DNA of 64,000 nt from Streptomyces atratus (GTDB lineage: Bacteria; Actinomycetota; Actinomycetes; Streptomycetales; Streptomycetaceae), in assembly GCF_014648655.1 (NCBI RefSeq), contig NZ_BMRN01000004.1, forward strand, positions 310,001 to 374,000, in the 5' to 3' direction. The translations under genes were made by a program, and so were the position numbers. The notes under the pieces are model-generated. The model did not search any database. It was not told where the DNA came from and saw only the letters and a program-made list of their open reading frames with translations. Every line of letters starts with the position of its first letter. The first letter of the stretch is position 1. Below, piece by piece: positions 24,862-33,424 of the stretch.

Positions 24862-26037
24862 TTGTCTTTCCCGTCTTCTCCGTCCTTCGCTTCTTCTCTT
24901 CAGGGCTCGTCCGCGTCGCATCCGCTGTCCCCGTACGGCTGGGACGACGACTGGGCCGCCGAGTTCGCTCCGTACGCCGGACAGGGCCTGCTGCCCGGAC
25001 GCGTGGTGCGGGTGGACCGCGGGCAGTGCGATGTCGTCACCCCGCACGGCACGCTCCGGGCCGACACCGCCTTCGTCGTCCCGCGTGATCCGATGCGGAT
25101 CGTCTGCACGGGCGACTGGGTCGCCGTCGACCCCGACGGCGATCCGCAGTTCGTACGGACGCTGCTGCCGCGGCGTACGGCCTTCGTCCGTTCGACGTCG
25201 TCGCAGCGTTCCGAGGGGCAGGTGCTGGCCACCAACGTCGACCACATCGCCATCTGTGTCTCGCTCGCCGTGGAGCTCGACCTGGGGCGGGTGGAGCGCT
25301 TCCTCGCGCTGGCCATGTCCAGCTCCAGCGGCGACGCGCTGCTGCGCGACGGGGCGTCCGCAGCGGACGGCGCCGCCCAGCCGATCGTGGTGCTGACCAA
25401 GGCCGATCTGGTGCCGGACACCGCCACGCTGTCGTACCTCGTCCAGGACATCGAGGCCATCGCGCCCGGTGTTCAGGTGCTGCCCGTCAGCTCGGCCACC
25501 GGGGAGGGGCTCGATGTGTTCGCCGCCATTGTCGCGGGCGGGACGAGCGTGCTGCTCGGGGCGTCCGGCGCGGGCAAGTCGACCCTCGCCAACACCCTCC
25601 TCGGCCGCGATGTGATGGAGGTGCAGGCCGCCCGCGATGTCGATGGCAAGGGCCGGCACACCACCACGACCCGCAATCTGCTGGTCCTGCCCTCCGGGGG
25701 CGTACTGATCGACACCCCCGGACTGCGCGGGGTCGGGCTCTGGGACGCGGAGACCGGCGTCGGCCAGGTCTTCTCCGAGATCGAGGAGCTGGCCGAGCAG
25801 TGCCGGTTCCACGACTGCGCCCATGAGTCGGAGCCCGGCTGTGCGGTACTCGCCGCGATCGAGGACGGTTCGCTCTCCGAGCGGCGCCTCGACAGCTTCC
25901 GCAAGCTGCTGCGCGAGAACCAGCGCATCGTCGCCAAGACCGACGCCCGGGTGCGGTCCGAAATGCTGCGTGAATGGAAGCGCAGAGGAGCCGAGGGCCG
26001 GGCGGCCATGGACGCGAAGCGGGGCCGGCTGCGGTAG
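24862..26037 (+). CDS. rsgA: ribosome small-subunit-dependent GTPase A
   Basis: 391 aa. RsgA/YjeQ matures the 30S subunit using GTP. An OB-fold at residues 50-120 is followed by a circularly permuted G domain: G4 LTKAD, G5 SSATGEG, G1 LGASGAGKSTLANTLLG (about residue 233), G3 DTPGLRG. The C-terminal zinc site is C-x4-C-x-H with a final Cys (CRFHDCAHESEPGC). TTG start with AAGGG upstream; the first 25 residues are a Ser/Pro-rich extension. The alkylation-repair-like gene follows after 70 bp and could be co-transcribed. Confidence 0.92.
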   Translation: MSFPSSPSFASSLQGSSASHPLSPYGWDDDWAAEFAPYAGQGLLPGRVVRVDRGQCDVVTPHGTLRADTAFVVPRDPMRIVCTGDWVAVDPDGDPQFVRTLLPRRTAFVRSTSSQRSEGQVLATNVDHIAICVSLAVELDLGRVERFLALAMSSSSGDALLRDGASAADGAAQPIVVLTKADLVPDTATLSYLVQDIEAIAPGVQVLPVSSATGEGLDVFAAIVAGGTSVLLGASGAGKSTLANTLLGRDVMEVQAARDVDGKGRHTTTTRNLLVLPSGGVLIDTPGLRGVGLWDAETGVGQVFSEIEELAEQCRFHDCAHESEPGCAVLAAIEDGSLSERRLDSFRKLLRENQRIVAKTDARVRSEMLREWKRRGAEGRAAMDAKRGRLR

Positions 26038-26107
26038 GCCGCAACCCTGGTCGACGTCCGAATACCGCCAGTGCGGTACCCGGAGGTGCCGCACACTGGA
26101 CGGTGTG

Positions 26108-27475
26108 ATGGACGAACAGACCAGGTACGAGGCGGTGAGCAGCCGTGACGCCCGCTTCGACGGGGAGTTCTTCTTCGCCGTCGAAACGACCGGCATCTAC
26201 TGCCGGCCGAGCTGCCCCGCCGTCACCCCCAAGCGGAAGAACGTCCGCTTCTACCCGACCGCGGCGGCCGCCCAGGGCAACGGCTTCCGGGCGTGCCGAC
26301 GCTGCCGCCCGGACGCCGTTCCCGGCTCCGCCGACTGGAACGTCCGGGCCGATGTCGTCGGCCGAGCCATGCGGATGATCGGCGACGGCGTGGTCGACCG
26401 GGAGGGTGTGCCCGGTCTCGCCCACCGGCTCGGCTACAGCTCGCGGCAGGTGCAGCGGCAGCTCAACGCGGAGCTGGGCGCCGGACCCGTCGCGCTCGCC
26501 CGCGCCCAGCGGGCACACACCGCGAGGGTGCTGCTCCAGACGACCGGACTGCCCGTGACCGAGATCGCCTTCGCGTCCGGCTTCGCCAGCGTGCGGCAGT
26601 TCAATGACACGATCCGGCAGATCTATGCCCGTACGCCGAGCGCGCTGCGCGCCGAGGCCGGGACGGGGCTGGGAGCGGCGGTGCGGGAGGCGCGCACCAC
26701 CGGGATCCCGCTGCGGCTCGCCCACCGGGGGCCGTACGCGGCCCGCGAGGTCTTCGATCTGCTGGCGGGCGAGACGGTCGCCCGGATCGAGGAGGTCAGC
26801 GGGGATCCCGGCGCCCGTACCTACCGGCGCACCCTGCGGCTCCCGTACGGCACGGGCATCGTGGCCGTCGACGAACGCTCCGCCGGGTCCTGGCTGGACG
26901 CCCGGATCCACCTCACGGACCTGCGGGATCTGACGACGGCCGTGCAGCGGCTGCGGCGCCTCTTCGACCTGGACGCCGATCCGTACGCCGTCGACGAGCG
27001 GCTCGGCACCGACCCGCGACTCGCACCGAGTGTCGCAGCCCGCCCGGGGCTGCGCTCGCCGGGTGCCGCGGATCCGGAGGAGTTCGCCGTACGGACGCTG
27101 GCGGGCGGGGCCGGGGCCGAGCGGCTCGTCGAGATGTACGGGAAGGTCCTCGACGTCCCCTGCGGCGGGCTCACGCATGTCTTTCCCGAGCCGGGAGTGC
27201 TGGCCGGTGCGGTGGACGACCCGGCACTGCGGGCTCTGGCGACCGCGCTCGCCGACGGGGACCTACGGCTCGACGCCGGGGCCGACCGCGACGCGGCCGA
27301 GCAGGCGCTGCTGCGGCTGCCGGGGATCGGTCCGGCAGCGGCGGCGCTCATCAGGATGCGTGCGCTCGGCGACCCCGATGTGGATCCGGACGGGAGGCCC
27401 GAGGCGGAGCGGTGGCGGCCCTGGCGTTCGTACGCCGCACGACACCTGAGCCTCCAACCTCGCCGTTTCGGTTGA
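26108..27475 (+). CDS. Ada/AraC/AlkA-like fusion with a degenerate glycosylase domain
   Basis: 455 aa. Residues 1-75 are an Ada methylphosphotriester domain (GIYCRPSC and FRACRRCRPD supply the four zinc Cys, the first being the methyl acceptor). An AraC HTH follows at 80-180 (LAHRLGYSSRQVQRQL, VTEIAFASGFASVRQFNDTI), then an AlkA-N-like fold (REVFDLLAGETVARIEEV). The HhH-GPD part keeps LPGIGPAAAALIRMRALGDPDV, but then runs straight to RWRPWRSYAARHL. The catalytic-Asp helix and the GQQVS segment of typical AlkA proteins are absent. It may act only as an alkylation sensor and activator. Confidence 0.8.
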   Translation: MDEQTRYEAVSSRDARFDGEFFFAVETTGIYCRPSCPAVTPKRKNVRFYPTAAAAQGNGFRACRRCRPDAVPGSADWNVRADVVGRAMRMIGDGVVDREGVPGLAHRLGYSSRQVQRQLNAELGAGPVALARAQRAHTARVLLQTTGLPVTEIAFASGFASVRQFNDTIRQIYARTPSALRAEAGTGLGAAVREARTTGIPLRLAHRGPYAAREVFDLLAGETVARIEEVSGDPGARTYRRTLRLPYGTGIVAVDERSAGSWLDARIHLTDLRDLTTAVQRLRRLFDLDADPYAVDERLGTDPRLAPSVAARPGLRSPGAADPEEFAVRTLAGGAGAERLVEMYGKVLDVPCGGLTHVFPEPGVLAGAVDDPALRALATALADGDLRLDAGADRDAAEQALLRLPGIGPAAAALIRMRALGDPDVDPDGRPEAERWRPWRSYAARHLSLQPRRFG

Positions 27476-27575
27476 GCTGAAGCGGTGTTCCTTCCCTCGT
27501 GGCGTGGACTCCGTGATTGCAGGTGAAGTCGGGATTCATGGGGTCCAAGCAACAGAAGTATCTGCGCGGCTGCGG

Positions 27576-27604
27576 TCCGACGCCGGCGCGAGGCCGGCGT
27601 CGGA
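27576..27604. terminator. hairpin terminator between convergent genes
   Basis: TCCGACGCCGG (27576-27586) is inverted at 27594-27604 and followed by TCCTTT. It lies between the Ada/AlkA-like gene and the convergent membrane protein. Confidence 0.7.
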
Positions 27605-27620
27605 TCCTTTCTCGGGCAGG

Positions 27621-28958
27621 TCAGCCGATCGGAGCGGGCTGCGGCGCCGGCGCGTGGGGTGCGGACCGGTGCAGGCCCTTGCGGTCGTAGAGGCGGGTGA
27701 CCGCGAGGCCGAGGAGGAGGGAGGCGGCGAAGCCGATGCCGACCATGGTCCAGGCGCGTCCAAGTCCGGCGTCGGCCTGCGCGCCGAAGTAGAGGATGGA
27801 CCGGACGCCGTCCACCACCTGGCGGAACGGTTCGAAGTCCGCCAAGAACCGGTAGAAGCCGGGCAGTGCCTGCAGCGGGATCGTGGCACCGGCGGACGGG
27901 ATGGCCAGGCCGATCAGCACGAGCATGGTCACGAGGGGCCCCGGTGTGCCGAGCACGGCAAGCAGGGCCAGGGCGGTGATGCCCATCGCGGCCGTGGCAC
28001 ACGTTCCGAAGATCCACAGCAGGAGCAGGTGGGAGGCGTCGATGCCGATGATGCCGACGGCGGCGGCCATGGCCAGCGCGGAGGTCAGCATCGACAGGAC
28101 GACCATGAGGACCGAGCTGACCGCGAAGTGGCTTACCCGGCTGATGTGTTGCACGGGCTTGACGGTGCGGAACGGGCCCTTGTCACTGGCGATGTAGCCG
28201 AGTGCGGTGTCCACCTGGGTGTGGATGACGTTGGCGCCCAGCATGCCGCCCAGGACGAGGACGAGGGTGTAGAAGAACGAGCTCAGCCCGAGGCCGCTGT
28301 GGTGGCCGAGCGGGTGGCCCTCCTCGATCGTGGCCTTGACCGGGTCGGCGATCATCAGCTGTGCGGCGGCGCCCGGCGCGGTCGGCCGTTCGGCGGAGCC
28401 GGACGCAGCCTGCTTCTCGGCCTGCTGGCTCAGCTGCCGGCCCACCTGCGCGGAGGTGGTCTGGACGACCTTGCGGTTGATCTCCGCGGCCATGGAAGAG
28501 CCGAAGCTTCCGGCGGCGGGGTTGGTCAGCACGGTCATGGCCGGCGGGTGCGGATCGTGCTGGAGCGGGCCGGCGAGGGCGGCCACGGAGGCGGAGAAGT
28601 TGTCCGGGATGACGAGCGCCCCGAACACCTTGCCCTTGCCCAGGAGGTCGTCGGCGGTGCGGCGGTCGACCTGCTTCCAGGAGACCTTGTCCTTCAGATC
28701 GGCAGAGCCCGTGATCTGCGAGGTGATCTGCGCGCCCAGATTGATCTGCTTGCCGGCGACCTGGGTGCCCTGGTCCGCGTTGACCAGGGCGATCGGCATG
28801 TCCTTCATCGAACCGACCGGATCGTTGTTGGCACCCAGGTAGAGCAGCGACAGGACGAACGACAGCATCCCGAGGATCAGCGCGGACGGCAGCCACAGGC
28901 TCCGCCGGCGCAGCAACCCGCGCGCGCTCGCGCTGAGCGCGCGGGTGGGCTCAGACAT
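27621..28958 (-). CDS. YhgE/Pip-like (DUF3533) membrane protein
   Basis: 445 aa. One N-terminal membrane helix (WLPSALILGMLSFVLSLLYL), a 180-residue extracytoplasmic domain with the family's PIALVNADQG and VFGALVIPDNFSASVA motifs, then five C-terminal helices (FFYTLVLVLGGMLGANVI through AASLLLGLAVTRLYD). This is the ABC-2-like layout shared with YhgE/Pip proteins, linked to export or phage reception. It is divergent from a MerR regulator, with large palindromes between them, so it is probably controlled by that regulator. Confidence 0.8.
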   Translation of the reverse strand: MSEPTRALSASARGLLRRRSLWLPSALILGMLSFVLSLLYLGANNDPVGSMKDMPIALVNADQGTQVAGKQINLGAQITSQITGSADLKDKVSWKQVDRRTADDLLGKGKVFGALVIPDNFSASVAALAGPLQHDPHPPAMTVLTNPAAGSFGSSMAAEINRKVVQTTSAQVGRQLSQQAEKQAASGSAERPTAPGAAAQLMIADPVKATIEEGHPLGHHSGLGLSSFFYTLVLVLGGMLGANVIHTQVDTALGYIASDKGPFRTVKPVQHISRVSHFAVSSVLMVVLSMLTSALAMAAAVGIIGIDASHLLLLWIFGTCATAAMGITALALLAVLGTPGPLVTMLVLIGLAIPSAGATIPLQALPGFYRFLADFEPFRQVVDGVRSILYFGAQADAGLGRAWTMVGIGFAASLLLGLAVTRLYDRKGLHRSAPHAPAPQPAPIG

Positions 28959-29119
28959 GTCGCCTCCCGGAGCGGCGGGGCGTGACAGGGGCCTGGTCGT
29001 GGCACCTGGTTCCTGTGGGACGTTGGGCTGGCATCGTGCTCCAGTTGCGATGTCGCGCCGAGGTGGCGCTCGAAGTGTGGAAGGGAGGGGTTTCCGGCAT
29101 CGTGGCCGGTTGACGACCC

Positions 29120-29163
29120 ACTAGAAACTTTCACTTTCTAGTTCGATAGTGGCACTATCGAAC
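29120..29163. promoter_or_regulatory. two overlapping palindromes, candidate MerR operator
   Basis: ACTAGAAA and TTTCTAGT (29120-29127, 29135-29142) form one dyad. GTTCGATAGTG and CACTATCGAAC (29141-29163) form a perfect 11-bp-arm dyad around one G. Both lie in the 267-bp divergent gap. Confidence 0.6.
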
Positions 29164-29225
29164 AGCTGCGTCTATCTGGAAGCCTGGGATACTCGTCACA
29201 CAGAACAGTTCGAGTGAGTGAGTGC

Positions 29226-29918
29226 ATGAAAGTCTCAGACCTGAGCCGCCTGACCGGAACACCGGTCGGGACGATCAAGTACTACCTGCGTGAAGGCCTG
29301 CTGCCGCCCGGCCGAGCCCTCGGAGCCACGCTGACCATGTACGGCGACGAGCACATCCAGCGCCTGCGGCTGATCCGTGCCCTGACCGCCCGCGGCGGCC
29401 TGTCCATCGCCGCCACCCGCGACGTCCTCGCGGCGATCGACCAGCCGCTCGATCCGCTGGCCACGCTCGGAGTCGTCCACTACGCATTGCCCACCCCGGT
29501 CGACGCCGCCGAGACCGACGCGGTCGGCGAGCAGGCGCCGCAGGTCGACCAGCTGCTGGGTGCCATGGGCTGGGACATCTCCGAGGAATCGCCGCACCGC
29601 CGCGCACTCGCCGCGAGCCTGATGGACCTCAGCCGCCTCGGCATGGAGTACAGCACCGAGGACCTGCTGCCCTACGCCGAACTGGCCGCCGCCGCCGCCA
29701 GGCTGGACCTCGACAGGCTCGAAGACATCGAGGACCGCCTCAGGCTCGCCGAGCACGCAGCAATCGTCGTTCTGCTCCTCGAACCGGTTCTGGCAATTCT
29801 GCGGCGCCTTGCCCAGGAGGACGAGTCCCGCCACCGGACAGCGTGGGCCCGCACAACTGACGGTGCAGGCCCACGGTCCACGACGCGCCCGGTCGACCAT
29901 CCGAGGGAAAGTCACTGA
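29226..29918 (+). CDS. MerR-family transcriptional regulator
   Basis: 230 aa from ATG 29226 (GTG 29214 four codons earlier is equally possible; neither has a strong ribosome site). The N-terminal winged HTH MKVSDLSRLTGTPVGTIKYY, then REGLLPPGRAL, is the actinobacterial MerR type that regulates membrane proteins. The helical C-terminus lacks metal-binding Cys, so the ligand is probably organic. It is divergent from the YhgE-like gene. Confidence 0.85.
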   Translation: MKVSDLSRLTGTPVGTIKYYLREGLLPPGRALGATLTMYGDEHIQRLRLIRALTARGGLSIAATRDVLAAIDQPLDPLATLGVVHYALPTPVDAAETDAVGEQAPQVDQLLGAMGWDISEESPHRRALAASLMDLSRLGMEYSTEDLLPYAELAAAAARLDLDRLEDIEDRLRLAEHAAIVVLLLEPVLAILRRLAQEDESRHRTAWARTTDGAGPRSTTRPVDHPRESH

Positions 29919-29927
29919 ACCGACGAC

Positions 29928-30000
29928 GTGCTCATGGCCCGGGTGGCCCGACGCGTGGTGGACCGACCGATGCTGAAGCTGATCCGGGCCTGGCTTGACC
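29928..30000 (+). pseudogene. possible group II intron reverse-transcriptase remnant
   Basis: LMARVARRVVDRPMLKLIRA then WLDL resembles the conserved R-D-R/K-x-x-L-K-L-I-R-x-W-L block of intron-encoded reverse transcriptases. Only about 24 codons survive, and no flanking maturase or intron structure is seen. The rest of the gap to 30261 has no supported gene. Confidence 0.35.
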
Positions 30001-30261
30001 TCTCCGACCGGGGCGGGAACCCCGCACAGCTCACCGATCTCCCCGCTGCCGGACGACATCGCCCCGCACGTCCTCGGCGAGGCGTGGCAGGACGAGGGGC
30101 GAGGACAGGCCTCTTCTCTTCGTCGAGGTCCCAGCCGTTGGGTGCTGAGGTACGCGCGCTCGGCCTCGCTGAATCCGGTTATTGAATCAGGCCCACACGC
30201 GTACCCTGCACCTGCGGCGTCCGACGTATCGGACACTGGTCCCAGGGCTCCGGGCCGGGGC

Positions 30262-32649
30262 TCAGGCCGGCAGGCCCCAGCGTGGCGCGGGCTCGTTCGC
30301 CGTGACCGGGCGGACGGTCAGGTCCGGACGGTCGCCCTTCGCCGTGATCAGCGCCGAGTCGCCCTTGCGCAGGCGGATGCGTACCGCACCGTCGGCCAAC
30401 TCCTCGTAATCCAGCGGTCGTCCGTGCCGGTCTCGGATCTCGAAGGCACCCTCGATGCCATGGCGTACGACGCACGGCGCGCCCGCCTCGCTGGTCACCC
30501 GCACCCAGCGGGTCCGCCCCTCTTCGCGTACCGCACTGAGCAGGAACGCCCCCTGCGTACGGAAGTCATGGACGGTCATCTCCCGCCAGGCGGCGGGCAG
30601 CGCAGGGAAGACCCTGATCGTGCCGCCCCACGACTGGCACACCATGTCGTGCAGCGACTGGGCTGCCGCAAGCGGGGTCTCGATGACGGGGCCGGACTCC
30701 TTGTACATCGTGTTGGCCTGGATGAAGCGGCTCATCAGTTCGCCGAGGTATTTCAGCGCGTCCTCGCCCTTGCCGAGCAGGGCGGATATGGAGGCGGCAC
30801 CCGTGAAGGTGTAGCCCTGCAGGGCGCCCTCGAAACCGACCCAGTGGGCCAGGGACTTCTCGATCAGGGCGCGCTCGTCCGCGGTGGAGCCATTGACCTC
30901 GTACAGCGGGTAGACCGCCAGGAGGTGCGAGAAGTGGCGGTGAGACTTCGCGAACGGGGCCCCGGCGCCGATCATGAAGCCGTTCCCGTCGACCGGATAG
31001 GGGGTGAGCTTGGACAGCACCTCCTGCCAGCGGCCGGTCAGCGGGTCGCGGACGCCGAGTTCCCTCGCCGAGTCGAGCAGGGTGCGGCAGCCCCAGCGCA
31101 GCAGCATCAGGTCGTAGTTGCAGTCCGGCGCGTTGACGCCGTACTCGGGAGAGAACGTGGCCGGGAGATGCAGCTTGCCGTCCGTACCGGGCGTGAGGAA
31201 GTGCAGGTAGTAGTTGACGGCCTTGCGCAGCAGCGGGAACAGGGTGTCGCGCAGGATCGACTTGTCCATGGTGTGGCGGTAGGAGAGCCAGACGTTGTGC
31301 AGCGCCCAGGTCAGATTGCCGACCTCGGGGGTGGGCGGGTCCTGGCCCGGAATGCCGACGCCGTAGCCGAGGACGGGGGCGGTGGCACCGCCGTTGATCA
31401 GATGCGGGTCCGTGGTGCGTGGCAGTCCGGCCGAATCGGCCCGGTAGGGGGTGGCCACTTCTTTGGGAAGGTTGTCGCGGAATTCGCTCAGGGACCGGGT
31501 GATCGCGTCGAGCTCCAGGTGGTTGGAGCCATGGATCAGCCAGTACTCCAGCTGGGCGTTGAGGTTCCACCAGGTGTTGGGCCAGGGAGTGGGTTCGAGC
31601 CAGGGACCGGAAGTGGCCATCACGGGGGCGTCCTTACGCGCCGCCGATGCCGTCTTGTACAGCTGTATCCAGTAGAAGCGCTGCAGCCGGGCGTCCGGGA
31701 GCGACAGGAAGCTCTTGCGGTAGTACCGGTCCCACCAGATGTGATGCGGTCCGACGAGCCGGCCGTACGGGAGGTCGGCCGCGGTCCTCACGTGGCGCAG
31801 CGCACGGTCGCAGGCTGTCGCCCTCGGGTGCGAGTGCGTGACCGTGACGTACAGGGTGCGTGCCCCACCGCGGGTGACCTCACGCCAGGCGGTGACATGC
31901 TCGCCGCCCGCCAGCAGCGGCTGGACGGCGGCCGATGATCCCCCGTGCTCCTCGACGGTGGCGGGAGGATTGCCGGTGTAGCCGGCGGGAAGCTTCTGGA
32001 AGCCGGCTCGCGGACTGATCGCGTCGGCCGGGTGGAAGACCCAGCGGAAGTCCATTTCGCCCGCGCTCGGGGTGACCTCCACGGCGAGCAGATCGCTGGA
32101 GGAGTGGACGAAGGCGCGGAGCTTCAAGGTGCCCGCGGTCGTGGTGATCGTGCCTTCGAGCTCGGCGGTGTGCAGCCGCATCCGCCAGTCGATGCCGGTG
32201 ATGGTGCCGGCCGGCTCCAGTGTGAAGTGGCCGATCGGGAGGCGGGCGAGGCCGAAGAGGGAACCGAACTCCGGGCGGTGGTCCTGGACCTCGGAGTGCT
32301 GGACGTTGAAGCGGACGGCCGTGGTGGTGGCGCCGGGCTCGGCGTAGATGCCGGAGCCGAGGCGGCCGTTGCCCAGATACGGGCCCTCGTACCAGGTCTT
32401 CGGCAGCTTCTGCCAGAGCAGGTCGGCGTCGTCCAGGACCGTGCGCCAGCTGTCGTCGGGGGAGTGCACGGTGGCAGGGGCCGGGGCGGCGGGTGCAGGG
32501 GCGGCCGGGGCGGCTGCCTGGGCGGGGACGGACACACCGCTCACCACGAGTGCGCCGCCGATCGCGGTGCCGGTGGCGAGAACGCTTCTCCGGGAGGGGG
32601 AAGGGGCTTCGTTCCGGGACGGGCTGGAGGGGTCCGGTGCTGTGGGCAA
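30262..32649 (-). CDS. secreted glycoside hydrolase, GH95-like (alpha-L-fucosidase family)
   Basis: 795 aa. Tat signal SRRSVLATGTAIGGALVVSG with an Ala/Pro-rich cleavage region. The N-terminal beta-sandwich begins at WYEGPYLGNGRLGSGIYAEP. The (alpha/alpha)6 barrel shows NTWWNLNAQLEYWLIHGSNH and HFSHLLAVYPLYE, and the C-terminal PVIETPLAAAQSLHDMVCQS then WGGTIRVFPALP is the GH95 signature. GH95 enzymes release fucose or galactose from plant or host glycans. I use TTG 32649 because AGGAGA sits 5 nt before it; GTG ten codons earlier lacks a site. Confidence 0.8.
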   Translation of the reverse strand: MPTAPDPSSPSRNEAPSPSRRSVLATGTAIGGALVVSGVSVPAQAAAPAAPAPAAPAPATVHSPDDSWRTVLDDADLLWQKLPKTWYEGPYLGNGRLGSGIYAEPGATTTAVRFNVQHSEVQDHRPEFGSLFGLARLPIGHFTLEPAGTITGIDWRMRLHTAELEGTITTTAGTLKLRAFVHSSSDLLAVEVTPSAGEMDFRWVFHPADAISPRAGFQKLPAGYTGNPPATVEEHGGSSAAVQPLLAGGEHVTAWREVTRGGARTLYVTVTHSHPRATACDRALRHVRTAADLPYGRLVGPHHIWWDRYYRKSFLSLPDARLQRFYWIQLYKTASAARKDAPVMATSGPWLEPTPWPNTWWNLNAQLEYWLIHGSNHLELDAITRSLSEFRDNLPKEVATPYRADSAGLPRTTDPHLINGGATAPVLGYGVGIPGQDPPTPEVGNLTWALHNVWLSYRHTMDKSILRDTLFPLLRKAVNYYLHFLTPGTDGKLHLPATFSPEYGVNAPDCNYDLMLLRWGCRTLLDSARELGVRDPLTGRWQEVLSKLTPYPVDGNGFMIGAGAPFAKSHRHFSHLLAVYPLYEVNGSTADERALIEKSLAHWVGFEGALQGYTFTGAASISALLGKGEDALKYLGELMSRFIQANTMYKESGPVIETPLAAAQSLHDMVCQSWGGTIRVFPALPAAWREMTVHDFRTQGAFLLSAVREEGRTRWVRVTSEAGAPCVVRHGIEGAFEIRDRHGRPLDYEELADGAVRIRLRKGDSALITAKGDRPDLTVRPVTANEPAPRWGLPA

Positions 32650-32813
32650 GGCGTCTCCTGGCGACTCGTACGCAGACACAACAATTCATCCGAGCTATTC
32701 CTTCAGGGAAGGTAGGCAGGGGGCGTCATTGCGTCAATAGAGCGACAGAGATCCGATGTGTTGCCCTCTGTCTGGACAGCATCCATTCAGACGGTCAGGG
32801 GGAGGGGAGAAGG

Positions 32814-33296
32814 TCAGGCCCAGATCACCGCGCCCAGCCAGGCCCCCGTCACCAGCAGACATGCATAGAGCTCGACGAGCACGGAACAGCCCGTCGCCCG
32901 CATCACCGAGCGGACCGATGCCCACCCCGCCCCATGGCTGCCGAGCCGCAGCCGCTCCGCCCCGTAGACGGCCCCCACATAACCGACGATCCCGCCCACC
33001 ACCGGCACTACGAAGAAGCCCACGATCGCGCCGGCCCCGCCCAGCATCAGCGTCTTGCGCGGTGCACCGGACTCACTCGGGCGGCGCGGCGGCAGCAACA
33101 GCTTCAGCGCCTGGTTCAGCAGAAGCAGTGCGGTGGCACCCATGAGTACCCCCCAGGCGGCCGGAGTCATGTCGGTCAACGCCCACCACAGCACGGCGGC
33201 CCAGACGATCGCCTGCCCCGGCACCCCCGGCACCAGCACGCCGACCAGGCCGAGAAGCATCACCAGGCCGACGGCGACGAGCTGCCACACTCCCAT
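32814..33296 (-). CDS. DUF456 membrane protein
   Basis: 160 aa, four hydrophobic segments (LVAVGLVMLLGLVGVLVPGV, WGVLMGATALLLLNQALKLL, AGAIVGFFVVPVVGGIVGYV, and SVLVELYACLLVTGAWLGAV) with the VPGVPGQAIVWAAVLWWA and GFFVVPVVGGIVGYVGAVYG patterns of DUF456. Function unknown. Single gene; no operator seen. Confidence 0.85.
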   Translation of the reverse strand: MGVWQLVAVGLVMLLGLVGVLVPGVPGQAIVWAAVLWWALTDMTPAAWGVLMGATALLLLNQALKLLLPPRRPSESGAPRKTLMLGGAGAIVGFFVVPVVGGIVGYVGAVYGAERLRLGSHGAGWASVRSVMRATGCSVLVELYACLLVTGAWLGAVIWA

Positions 33297-33424
33297 CTGA
33301 CCAGCCTGCCGGAGTCCGGCCGGTCCCGCCCGTCAGCGCGGCTCGGGGCGGGGACCGTCGGTGCAGCTCAGAGCCGTGACGAAGCGGCGGGGACACCGGG
33401 CCGGGGTATCCGGCGGGGCCTCGT

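Noticed and set aside
29995..31938. 647-codon plus-strand frame opposite the GH95-like gene
   Set aside because: Shadow of the minus gene, which has a Tat signal and GH95 motifs throughout.
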